Shown here: positions 8,618 through 16,628 of the stretch, one piece after another
Numbering within the stretch: the first letter of the stretch is position 1
How the letters are laid out: every line of letters begins with the position of its first letter
DNA from: Christensenella sp964438705
GTDB taxonomy: Bacteria > Bacillota > Clostridia > Christensenellales > Christensenellaceae
Assembly (NCBI GenBank): GCA_964438705.1
Contig: CAYTKQ010000002.1
Span: forward strand, 163,770 to 227,769
Reading direction: 5' to 3'
DNA: 64,000 nucleotides
Notes under the pieces: model-generated
Databases searched by the model: none
What the model was told of the DNA's origin: nothing
What the model saw: the letters and a program-made list of their open reading frames with translations, nothing else
Made by a program: the position numbers and the translations under genes

Positions 8618-9597
8618 GTACGAAAGAAAATGCACTGAAAAAAATCAACGGCAAAACGTTATTGAGCGAATATGGGATCGTGATCGGCTTTGTGGTGATC
8701 ATTGCCGCGTTTGGCATCATGGCACCCTCCTTTTTCACGGTGGCGAATGCGGTCAACATCCTGCGGCAGGTCTCGTGCATCGGCATCGCGACCATCGCGG
8801 TCGGCATGCTCATCATCATGGACTGCATCGACCTTTCCATTGGCTCTATGTTTGCGCTGTGCGGCGTGACGGCGGCGCTCACCGTATCCACCGGAGTAGG
8901 CGGCTTCGGCCTTCCGGCAGGCCTCGGCTATGTGGTGGGTATCCTGACAGGCGTCATATTTGCCCTGTTCAACGGCTTCATCGTGGCAAAGGGAAAGATA
9001 CCGGCATTCATCGTGACCATGGGCTCCATGTCCATCGCCAGAGGGCTGGCGCTCATCCTTGCGCACGGTATGCCGGTCGGCAGCCTGCCGGAGGAGTTTA
9101 CCTTCCTCGGCACGGCGTCGCTTGATTCCATGAACTTGATCCCGTGGACGGTCATCATGTTCATCATCGTGGTGGTCGTCATGAACATCGTCATGAAAAA
9201 GACGACGACGGGGCGTTATATCTATGCGGTCGGCGGCAACGAAGACGCGGCGAAGGCAGCGGGTATCAACGTCGACAGAGTGAAAATCGTGACCTATCTG
9301 ATCGAAGGCGCGCTGGTGGGCCTAGCGGCGACATTGCTCACCTCCCGGCTCAAGTCTGCCGCTCCGGCCTCCGGCGTCGGCTATGAAATGGACGCCATCG
9401 CCGGGAGCATCATCGGCGGTGTCAGCTTCACGGGCGGCATCGGTACGGTGGGCAATATGGTGCTCGGCGCGCTGCTCATCGGCGTGATCAACAACGGGAT
9501 GGACCTTCTCGGCGTCGATCCGTTTTATAAGCAGATCGTCAAGGGCGCGATCATCGTTGCGGCGGTGCTCATCGACAGAAAGCGTTCGGGCAGATAA
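8614..9597 (+). CDS. Sugar ABC transporter permease (RbsC-like)
   Basis: A 327-residue hydrophobic protein with 8-10 membrane segments and the RbsC-family hallmarks MDLSIGS-like MDCIDLSIGSMF (residues 69-80) and GGVSFTGGIGTVGN. It forms the membrane channel for the binding protein and ATPase encoded upstream. The ATG overlaps the ATPase stop (ATGA). The flavodoxin-like gene follows after 14 bases and is probably co-transcribed. Confidence 0.94.
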   Translation: MSTKENALKKINGKTLLSEYGIVIGFVVIIAAFGIMAPSFFTVANAVNILRQVSCIGIATIAVGMLIIMDCIDLSIGSMFALCGVTAALTVSTGVGGFGLPAGLGYVVGILTGVIFALFNGFIVAKGKIPAFIVTMGSMSIARGLALILAHGMPVGSLPEEFTFLGTASLDSMNLIPWTVIMFIIVVVVMNIVMKKTTTGRYIYAVGGNEDAAKAAGINVDRVKIVTYLIEGALVGLAATLLTSRLKSAAPASGVGYEMDAIAGSIIGGVSFTGGIGTVGNMVLGALLIGVINNGMDLLGVDPFYKQIVKGAIIVAAVLIDRKRSGR

Positions 9598-9611
9598 CGG
9601 AGGCGGCAGCA

Positions 9612-10238
9612 ATGAAGGTTATTTTGGTAAACGGCAGTCCCCACGAAAGAGGGGTCACCCACACCGCATTGTGCGCGGTGGAAGCGGGGCTGCGGCAATA
9701 TGACATCGAGACGGAACATTTCCGTCTTGGGCAAAAGCCCATTCAAAGCTGTACGGCATGCTGCACGTGTATGGACGGGCGAGGCCGCTGTGTGTACGAA
9801 GATGACGCGGTCAACGCTTTTCTCGAACGCGCACAGGGTGCGGATGGATTTGTGTTCGGTTCGCCGGTGCATTATGCCTCGGCAAGCGGCGCGATGACGG
9901 CATTTTTGGACAGGTGCTTTTTTGCGGGCGGTATGCATTTTGCAGGCAAACCGGGCGCGGCGGTGTGCGCGCTCAGAAGAGGCGGCGCGACCGCAACACT
10001 CGATCAGCTGAACAAATATATGGCGCAGGCGCGTATGCCCGTGGCATCCTCGCTCTATTGGAATATGCTGCACGGCATGAGCCCGGAAGAGGCGCAGACG
10101 GACGAAGAGGGGATGCAGGCCATGCGGGTGTTGGGCGAAAACCTCGGTCATATGCTGCGCTGCTTTGAGGCGGGGGCAAAGGCGGGCGTGAAACCACCGT
10201 CGCAGGCGGAGCACATTTTCACCAATTTTGTGCGCTGA
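9612..10238 (+). CDS. Flavodoxin-fold NAD(P)H-dependent FMN reductase-like protein
   Basis: The 208-residue protein starts with the FMN phosphate loop VNGSPHERGVTHTAL and has a Cys cluster SCTACCTCMDGRGRC (residues 49-63), as in iron-sulfur flavoproteins and related NADPH-dependent reductases, then FGSPVHYASASG. The clustered Cys residues may bind a metal or iron-sulfur centre. GGAGG sits 7 bases before the ATG. It ends the transporter operon: a long hairpin follows. Its role next to the transporter is unclear; it could reduce a pathway intermediate or recycle flavin. Confidence 0.85.
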   Translation: MKVILVNGSPHERGVTHTALCAVEAGLRQYDIETEHFRLGQKPIQSCTACCTCMDGRGRCVYEDDAVNAFLERAQGADGFVFGSPVHYASASGAMTAFLDRCFFAGGMHFAGKPGAAVCALRRGGATATLDQLNKYMAQARMPVASSLYWNMLHGMSPEEAQTDEEGMQAMRVLGENLGHMLRCFEAGAKAGVKPPSQAEHIFTNFVR

Positions 10239-10288
10239 GCGTACGTCGATTTGCTGCATCAATATCGTGTAAAGCGCAAAATAAAAAT

Positions 10289-10331
10289 AAACGCACCCAT
10301 TGTTGCATACTATACAACGATAGGTGCGTTT
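10289..10331. terminator. Probable terminator hairpin
   Basis: A 17-bp stem (10289-10305 with 10315-10331, two G-U pairs) closes a 9-base loop. An A-rich run precedes it and only a short T-run follows, so it may act in both directions. It separates the transporter unit from the ThDP-enzyme unit. Confidence 0.55.
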
Positions 10332-10336
10332 AAGCA

Positions 10337-10365
10337 TTGTAGTCGTGAAAATCGTATGTTACGAT
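10337..10365 (+). promoter_or_regulatory. Candidate promoter with palindrome over the -10
   Basis: TTGTAG (10337-10342) and TACGAT (10360-10365) are 17 bases apart. ATCGTA-TGT-TACGAT (10351-10365) is an inverted repeat covering the -10, a likely repressor site for the operon beginning at 10431, perhaps for the IclR protein encoded inside it. Confidence 0.4.
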
Positions 10366-10430
10366 GACAAAAACAATCCATGGAATGTCTTTCGATCACC
10401 AAAGTAATAATGAGAAAAAGAGGTAAAACG

Positions 10431-12239
10431 ATGAAACTGACAGGCGGTCAAATCATATTAAAGTATCTGGAAAAAGAAGAGGTGCCTTACATCCTCGGAA
10501 TTCCCGGACACGGGATACTCAGCTTCTTCGACGCGGTGCGCGAAGCGGAGGCGCAAGGAAAGATCAAATATATGCAGGTAAAGCACGAGCAGGCGGCGGT
10601 GCATATTGCGGACGGATATTTCCGCACCTGCGGAAAACCGCTGGCGGTCTTCACCTCCATCGGGCCGGGCGCGCTCAACACCTCTATCGGGCTTGGAACC
10701 GCCTACGTCGATTCCAGTGCGGTCTTTCAGGTGTCGGGCGATACGCACGTGCACATGAAGGGCGTGGGCGTGCTGCAGGAGATCGAGCGCTATCAGGATT
10801 CCAATTTTATCCGCGCGCTGGAGCCGGTGACAAAGCGAAGCTGGCGCGCCGAATCGGTGGCACAGCTGCCCAAGATCGTGCAGCGGGCCTTCAATCAGAT
10901 GCTGACGGGCAGAAAAGGCCCGGTGCTGCTCTCGCTGCCTATGGACGTGCAGGCGGCGGCCATCGACGTGGAGCTGCCGACACCGGACCGGCACAAGGCG
11001 GGCCGTGGTCCGGCGGGTGAACAGGCCATGATCGACAAAGCGGTCGCGCTGATGAAGGGTGCAAAGCGCCCCGTGATCCTTGCGGGCGGCGCGATGCTCA
11101 GAAGCGGTTATCACGACAAACTGGTTGAACTTGCGGAGCTTTGGGGCGCGGCGGTGGTCACGACGATGGCGGGCAAAAGCGCGTTCCCGGAAGATCATAC
11201 GCTGTATGGCTTTCACACAGGTTCAAAGGGTACGCCCGTGGGCCTTGCGCTTACGCGCGACGCGGATGTTGTGCTTGCGCTGGGAACGCGCTTTGCGGAT
11301 GAGACAACGTGCTCGTACCGCAAGGGAACGGCATTCGATTTTTCCAAGACCAAGCTGATCCATGTGGACATCGAGGCGGGCGAGATCGGAAAAAATTATG
11401 GCTGCGACGTGGGAATTTTGGGTGAGCTTACGGTGGTGATCGACCAACTGCTCGATGCGTGCCGCGCGGCGGGCGTACAGGACGGCGATTTCATGCAGAA
11501 GGAATATACGCAGGAAATTCTGCGCCTGAAAAAGGACTGGGCGGCGTTGCTCGAAGAAAAACGCGCGAAAAAATTCGACAAGATCACGATCTCCCAGCTT
11601 ATTGGGAAAATGGGCGAGTATCTCCCCGAGGATACGATCATTGCGACCTCGTCCGGCAACACGCAGGCACAGCTGTTTCAGGAATATTGCTTCAAAAAGC
11701 CGCAGACGCACCTCACCACAGGCGGATTTTCCACAATGGGATGGGCTGTTCCGGCGGCGATCGGCGCGAAAATGGCGAAGCCCGAGGCCCCGGTGGTCGC
11801 GTTTTTGGGGGACGGCGACTTCATGATGATCATGCAGGAGCTTTCCACGATGGCGCAGTACAACATTCCCGTGGTGATCCTGCTGGTGAACAACAGCGGG
11901 TGGATGGCAATTAAGGATCTGCAAAACGATGTGTACGGCGACGACTACACCTTCGGGAATGACTGGATCAGGGACGGCAAGTCCTATTCGCCCGATTTTA
12001 CGGAGATCGCGAAGAACTTTGGGATACACGCGCAGAAAATCTCGCAGGAGAGCGAGGTAGAGGACGCGTTCAAGACGGCGTTTGCGCAAAACGCGCCCGC
12101 GCTCATCGAGGTGGACGTGTACCGCAACTATCCGGAGTCAGGCGGTGAAGCGTTCGGCTGGTGGGACGTACCCATCCCGGAGCACATGAAGGAATTGCGC
12201 GCCAAGTATGAGGCGGGCAAAGCGGAAGAACAGGTTTGA
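10431..12239 (+). CDS. ThDP-dependent enzyme, IolD/acetolactate synthase-like
   Basis: A 602-residue ThDP enzyme of the pyruvate-oxidase/acetolactate-synthase fold. The catalytic Glu lies in VKHEQAAVH (about residue 49). The ThDP/Mg motif runs from GDGDFMM to NNSGW. The C-terminus (GWWDVPIPEHMKELRAKYEA) and GTAFDFSKTKLIHVDIE resemble IolD, the ring-opening hydrolase of inositol catabolism, more than acetolactate synthase, in my reading. ATG 10431 follows AAAGAGGT; in-frame codons back to 10380 lack a binding site. Immediate neighbours are two dehydrogenases and an IolA-like enzyme, so C-C bond cleavage of a cyclic or linear diketone is the inferred role. Confidence 0.85.
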   Translation: MKLTGGQIILKYLEKEEVPYILGIPGHGILSFFDAVREAEAQGKIKYMQVKHEQAAVHIADGYFRTCGKPLAVFTSIGPGALNTSIGLGTAYVDSSAVFQVSGDTHVHMKGVGVLQEIERYQDSNFIRALEPVTKRSWRAESVAQLPKIVQRAFNQMLTGRKGPVLLSLPMDVQAAAIDVELPTPDRHKAGRGPAGEQAMIDKAVALMKGAKRPVILAGGAMLRSGYHDKLVELAELWGAAVVTTMAGKSAFPEDHTLYGFHTGSKGTPVGLALTRDADVVLALGTRFADETTCSYRKGTAFDFSKTKLIHVDIEAGEIGKNYGCDVGILGELTVVIDQLLDACRAAGVQDGDFMQKEYTQEILRLKKDWAALLEEKRAKKFDKITISQLIGKMGEYLPEDTIIATSSGNTQAQLFQEYCFKKPQTHLTTGGFSTMGWAVPAAIGAKMAKPEAPVVAFLGDGDFMMIMQELSTMAQYNIPVVILLVNNSGWMAIKDLQNDVYGDDYTFGNDWIRDGKSYSPDFTEIAKNFGIHAQKISQESEVEDAFKTAFAQNAPALIEVDVYRNYPESGGEAFGWWDVPIPEHMKELRAKYEAGKAEEQV

Positions 12240-12252
12240 GGGAGGAAAAGCC

Positions 12253-13362
12253 ATGGCAAAGTTGAAAAGCTGTATCGTGGGCTGCGGAAGGATCGCGACC
12301 CTGAATACGCTCGGGTATCAAAACAACCCCGACGCGGAAATATATGCGGTGTGCGACGTGAGCGAGGAACGCGCGCGGGCGATGGCGCAGGACGTGGGAG
12401 CGACAAAGGTCTATTCGAACATCGACGAGGTGTGCGCAGACCCGGAGATCGACATGGTGGAGCTGCTGGTGCCGCACCACCTGCACTGTGAAATGACGGT
12501 AAAGCTGTGCGAAGCGGGCAAGCATGTGAGCGTGCAAAAACCGATGGCGCTCAATCTGCAGGAATGCGACCGCATGATCGAAGCGGCGAAAAAGGCAGGC
12601 GTGAAGCTGAAGGTATATGAAAACTTCATTTTCTATCCGCCGTACGTCAAGGCAAAGGAACTGATTGACGCGGGCGAGATCGGCACGCCGCTCACCATCC
12701 GCATCAAGATGCTTGCGGGCAGCAATCAATACGGCTGGAAGGTGGACCCGGCGACGTGGGCATGGCGTATGCTGGAAGCGGAATCGGGCGGCGGACCGCT
12801 GGTGTTCGACGACGGTAACCACAAATTCTCCATCGCGCGCTATTTCATGGGCGAGCCTGAGCGCGTGTTCGCGTATATCGATCAAACGCCCGTGGAGGGG
12901 GAGACCTTCACAAGGGCGGATGGAACGGTCGTTCCCTTTTACGAGGACGCGCCCGCGATGATCACATGGAAATATAAGGATTCGGCGACCTACGGCGTTT
13001 TCGACATCACCTACGCGCCTGAGCTGGAGGTGAATTCCAGCTATTACGCGTGCGACGAGCGCGTGGAGATCACGGGTTCGAAGGGCGTGATGTGGCTGAC
13101 GCGCTGCACGGGAAAGATGCAGCAGGTGCCGACGCTCAGCGTGTTCCGCGACAATCAAACGATCTCCTACGACAATTTAAAGGACGACTGGGCAGACTCG
13201 TTCGTGGGCGCGACGCTCGATTTTATCGACGCGGTGAAAAACGATCGTGCGCCCGTGCTCGACGGCGAGGGCGGACGCGAGGTGCTCAAGTTCTCACTTG
13301 CGGCGATCCGGTCGGGCAGGGAAGGCCGACAGGTGCTGATGGACGATATGGACCAATATTGA
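12253..13362 (+). CDS. Gfo/Idh/MocA family oxidoreductase
   Basis: A 369-residue NAD(P)-dependent dehydrogenase: N-terminal VGCGRIA Rossmann loop, VQKPMALN in place of the usual EKP motif (Lys retained), then a C-terminal beta-sheet substrate domain with GGPLVFDDGNHKFS carrying the His expected in the active site. Members oxidise hydroxyls of inositols, hexoses and their derivatives. GGGAGG precedes ATG 12253. It is the second such enzyme in the region and is transcribed with the IolD-like gene. Confidence 0.91.
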   Translation: MAKLKSCIVGCGRIATLNTLGYQNNPDAEIYAVCDVSEERARAMAQDVGATKVYSNIDEVCADPEIDMVELLVPHHLHCEMTVKLCEAGKHVSVQKPMALNLQECDRMIEAAKKAGVKLKVYENFIFYPPYVKAKELIDAGEIGTPLTIRIKMLAGSNQYGWKVDPATWAWRMLEAESGGGPLVFDDGNHKFSIARYFMGEPERVFAYIDQTPVEGETFTRADGTVVPFYEDAPAMITWKYKDSATYGVFDITYAPELEVNSSYYACDERVEITGSKGVMWLTRCTGKMQQVPTLSVFRDNQTISYDNLKDDWADSFVGATLDFIDAVKNDRAPVLDGEGGREVLKFSLAAIRSGREGRQVLMDDMDQY

Positions 13363-13376
13363 AAAAGGGGAAAACC

Positions 13377-14006
13377 ATGAAAATTGCGATTATAAACGAG
13401 GTCAGCGCGTGTGGGCGGAATGAGGACATCGTGCGTGCGGTGCGTTCGGCGTGTGACGCGGAGCTGTTGAATCTGGGCATGAAAGCGCCGGAGGAAGAGC
13501 CGCAGCTCACATACATCCATACGAGCTATATGTCGGCGATGCTGCTCAACGCAAAGGCGTGCGATTTTGTGGTGGGCGGCTGCGGCACGGGGCAGGGATA
13601 TTTGAATGCCGTACTGCAATTCCCAAACGTCGTGTGCGGGCTGATCGCCGATCCGCTGGACGCGTGGCTGTTTTCTCAAATCAACGGCGGGAATTGCGTT
13701 TCCCTGCCTTTGAACAAGGGATATGGCTGGGCCGCGGACATCAATTTGCGCTATGTGTTCGAAAAGCTGTTCTGCGATCCGGCGGGCCGGGGCTATCCCG
13801 TGGCGCGCGCGGAAAGCCAGGCAAACAGCAGAAAGATCCTTGAAGAAATCTCGCGCATCGCGCATTATGACATGACGGAGATCCTGCGCAAGACGGATCG
13901 GGAGATATTGAAGACCATTGCAAAACAAACCGTGTTTATGGACGTGATGGACAAGGCGAACGAAGAAAGCCGCGCCATGGCGGCGATCCTGCGCGAGGGG
14001 CAATGA
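13377..14006 (+). CDS. RpiB/LacA/LacB-family sugar-phosphate isomerase-like protein
   Basis: The 209-residue protein carries the RpiB/LacAB core: VVGGCGTGQGYLNA matches the active-site loop that holds the catalytic Cys and phosphate-binding residues. The usual N-terminal SDHAG is replaced by NEVSA, and the protein is about 60 residues longer than RpiB, with a helical C-terminus. It may isomerise an unusual sugar, phosphorylated or not. ATG 13377 has AAAGGGG upstream and keeps the family N-terminus MKIAII. Confidence 0.8.
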   Translation: MKIAIINEVSACGRNEDIVRAVRSACDAELLNLGMKAPEEEPQLTYIHTSYMSAMLLNAKACDFVVGGCGTGQGYLNAVLQFPNVVCGLIADPLDAWLFSQINGGNCVSLPLNKGYGWAADINLRYVFEKLFCDPAGRGYPVARAESQANSRKILEEISRIAHYDMTEILRKTDREILKTIAKQTVFMDVMDKANEESRAMAAILREGQ

Positions 14007-14049
14007 TCGGCACGCCCGCGTACAGATCGGCGATAACAGGAGGTAGCAC

Positions 14050-14808
14050 ATGATTCAGTCTTTGGCCCGTGGAATGGACATCCTTTCGATCCTCGAACGC
14101 AAGGGGAGCGCGAGCATCAAAGAGCTCGCGGAGGAACTGAGTGTGGATAAAAGCACCGCCTCGCGCCTTGTGGATACGATGACCCATTACGACATGATAC
14201 GCCTTGACCCAAACAACAAAAAGTACCGTCTCGGGTTTCGCATCCTGTATCTGGGGGACGGCGTGCGGCGCGGCATAGACGTCGCGACGGTCGCACGGCC
14301 GCATATGGACCGGCTGTGCGAGGAGACCAAGGAGAGCGTACATCTCGCGGCGGTGAGCAACGGTCTTGTGTATGTGATCGATCAGGTGCGCAGCAAGCGG
14401 GAATACAACCTCGCGGCGCACATCGGCATGATCGAGGCATGGCACTGCTCCTCCGTGGGCAAATGCATTCTTGCGTATCAGTCCCCCAAATATATGGAGC
14501 AAACCATTGCGGAAAATGAACTGACGGGTTATACGGAAAACACGATCACGTCGCCCGAAAAGCTCAAGGAAGCACTGGCGATGGTCAAGCAAAAGGGATT
14601 TTCCATCGACGACGAAGAACGGTCGATGGGGGTGCGCTGCATCGCGGCTCCGATATTCAACTACAGCGGGCATGTGAAATACAGCATTGGAATTTCGGGT
14701 CCAACCGCGCATATCACGCCGTCCAACATCAAGGATTACGTGCTAAAGACGGTGAATTGCAGCCGCAAAATCAGCGACGAGCTGGGATACAGATTATTCG
14801 GAAAGTGA
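14050..14808 (+). CDS. IclR family transcriptional regulator
   Basis: A 252-residue IclR protein: N-terminal winged helix (LARGMDILSILERKGSASIK with recognition region SVDKSTASRLVDTM) and a C-terminal GAF-like effector domain with GKCILAY and MGVRCIAAPIFN. AGGAGG precedes the ATG. It sits mid-operon between the isomerase and transketolase genes, which is uncommon and suggests autoregulation of the whole unit. The effector is probably a pathway intermediate. Confidence 0.91.
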   Translation: MIQSLARGMDILSILERKGSASIKELAEELSVDKSTASRLVDTMTHYDMIRLDPNNKKYRLGFRILYLGDGVRRGIDVATVARPHMDRLCEETKESVHLAAVSNGLVYVIDQVRSKREYNLAAHIGMIEAWHCSSVGKCILAYQSPKYMEQTIAENELTGYTENTITSPEKLKEALAMVKQKGFSIDDEERSMGVRCIAAPIFNYSGHVKYSIGISGPTAHITPSNIKDYVLKTVNCSRKISDELGYRLFGK

Positions 14809-14817
14809 AGTGCGAAG

Positions 14818-15657
14818 ATGAAAATGGAACATACGATTGCACAACTGAAAGAAATTGCAAAGCAAATACGAAAAACGATTTTGAAGATGACCAACCGGGC
14901 GGGCGCGGGACATGTGGGCGGCTCGCTTTCTGAGACGGACATCCTGACGGCTCTGTATTTTTCGGTGATGAACATCGATCCCAAGCAGCCGGACATGGCG
15001 GGGCGGGACAGGTTCATCCTCTCGAAGGGGCATTCCACGCCGGGCTATTATTCGACGCTTGCACACAGGGGGTATTTCGATTTATCCCTGCTCGACACCT
15101 TCGACGAGGTCGACTCAAAATTGCAGGCGCATCCGGATATGCATAAATGCCCGGGGGTGGATTACTCCACCGGATCGCTGGGGCAGGGTCTTTCCGTAGG
15201 AATCGGCATGGCGCATGGCGCGCAGATGAACGGAGAAAATTTCCGCACCTATGTGCTGATCGGCGACGGGGAGAGTCAGGAAGGTCAGGTGTGGGAGGCG
15301 GCGATGTACGCGGGCGTGAAACAGGTCAAGCGCCTGATCGCGATCATCGACAACAACCGTGTGCAGCTTTCCTCCAAAACGGAGCAGAACATCGATCCGC
15401 AGCCCTACGAAAGCAAATTTCAGGCGTTTCGCTGGCAGACCATCACCGTAGACGGGCACGATATGCAGGCGCTCGTGGACGCACTGCGCAGGGCGGAAGC
15501 ACAAAGTGAGGAAGGGCCTGTGGCACTCATCGCGAATACGGTGAAGGGCAAGGGGGTCAGCTTTATGGAAGGCAGCTTTAAGTGGCACGGGGCCGCGCCG
15601 AACGACGAGCAGCTCAAAGCCGCGCTTGAAGAACTGGACAAGGAGGAATGGGCATGA
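14818..15657 (+). CDS. Transketolase, N-terminal (ThDP-binding) subunit
   Basis: The 279-residue protein corresponds to the first third of transketolase: GHVGGSLSETDIL, KGHSTPGYYSTLA, GSLGQGLSVGIGMA and the ThDP motif GDGESQEGQVWEAA...NN. Split transketolases of this kind are common in Clostridia and archaea and often act on non-standard substrates. The stop overlaps the start of the next gene. With the companion subunit it would transfer two-carbon units. Confidence 0.93.
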   Translation: MKMEHTIAQLKEIAKQIRKTILKMTNRAGAGHVGGSLSETDILTALYFSVMNIDPKQPDMAGRDRFILSKGHSTPGYYSTLAHRGYFDLSLLDTFDEVDSKLQAHPDMHKCPGVDYSTGSLGQGLSVGIGMAHGAQMNGENFRTYVLIGDGESQEGQVWEAAMYAGVKQVKRLIAIIDNNRVQLSSKTEQNIDPQPYESKFQAFRWQTITVDGHDMQALVDALRRAEAQSEEGPVALIANTVKGKGVSFMEGSFKWHGAAPNDEQLKAALEELDKEEWA

Positions 15658-16601
15658 AAGGACAGATGATCGCGCAGCGTGTGGCGTTTGGCGAAGCGCT
15701 CTGCGAACTGGGGGAAGCATTCGACAATCTGGTGGTTCTCGATCCGGACGTCGCGCCCTCCACGCAAACGCATATGTTTGCGCAGAAATACCCCGAACGC
15801 TTTTTTCAGACGGGCATCGCGGAGCAAAATATGACGAGCATCGCGGCGGGGCTTTCCACACAGGGATATATTCCGTTTGTTTCGGCATTTGCGGTGTTTA
15901 TGGTGCACCGCGCGGGAGATCAGATTCGCAATTCCATTGCGCATCCGCGCGCAAACGTAAAGATCAACGGAAGCTACGCAGGGCTGCCCACGGGCAGGGG
16001 CGGGGCGACGCACTCCTGCGTGGAAGACCTCGCGGTGATGCGCTCGCTGCCAAATATGACGATCTTTGAACCGGCGGATGCGGTCGAGACCAAACTGTTC
16101 ACACGGATTGCGCTTGAAATGCAGGGGCCGGTCTATCTTCGCACCGTGCGCTGCGAGGTGCCCGTGCTTTTTGAAGACACCCACAGCGTGGGGATCGGAA
16201 AAGCGGCGGAGCTTGAGATCGGCGCGGATGTCACGCTGATTTCGACGGGAATGATGACGGCGCGTGCGCTGGAGGCAGCAAGAATCCTGCGCGCGGAGGG
16301 CGTTTCGGCGGGCGTGCTCCACATGCCCACCATCAAGCCCATCGACGAGGACGCCATCGCAAAGGCGGCACGCGCGACGGGGCTGATCGTCACGGTGGAA
16401 AACCACTCCGTGATCGGCGGGCTGGGCAGCGCCGTGTGCGAGGTAACAGCGCAAAAAGCGCCGTGCAGGGTGGCGCGCATCGGGTATCAGGATATTTTCC
16501 TTGAGAGCGGCGACGACGAAACGCTGTTCGGAAGATATGGCATGGATGCACAGGGCATCGCGCGCCGCGCCAAAGAAGCGCTGCGCGAGAAATCAATTTG
16601 A
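15654..16601 (+). CDS. Transketolase, C-terminal subunit
   Basis: A 315-residue protein with the transketolase pyrimidine-binding and C-terminal domains: FFQTGIAEQNMTSIAAGLS holds the Glu that activates ThDP; the C-terminal domain includes VENHSVIGGLGSAVCE. AGGAGG at 15641 is one base before ATG 15648 and seven before ATG 15654; the latter is chosen, giving an ATGA overlap with the first subunit. The two proteins would form one heteromeric enzyme. Confidence 0.93.
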   Translation: MKGQMIAQRVAFGEALCELGEAFDNLVVLDPDVAPSTQTHMFAQKYPERFFQTGIAEQNMTSIAAGLSTQGYIPFVSAFAVFMVHRAGDQIRNSIAHPRANVKINGSYAGLPTGRGGATHSCVEDLAVMRSLPNMTIFEPADAVETKLFTRIALEMQGPVYLRTVRCEVPVLFEDTHSVGIGKAAELEIGADVTLISTGMMTARALEAARILRAEGVSAGVLHMPTIKPIDEDAIAKAARATGLIVTVENHSVIGGLGSAVCEVTAQKAPCRVARIGYQDIFLESGDDETLFGRYGMDAQGIARRAKEALREKSI

Positions 16602-16628
16602 GAAAACTTCAATCGAGGGAGGAAAATC

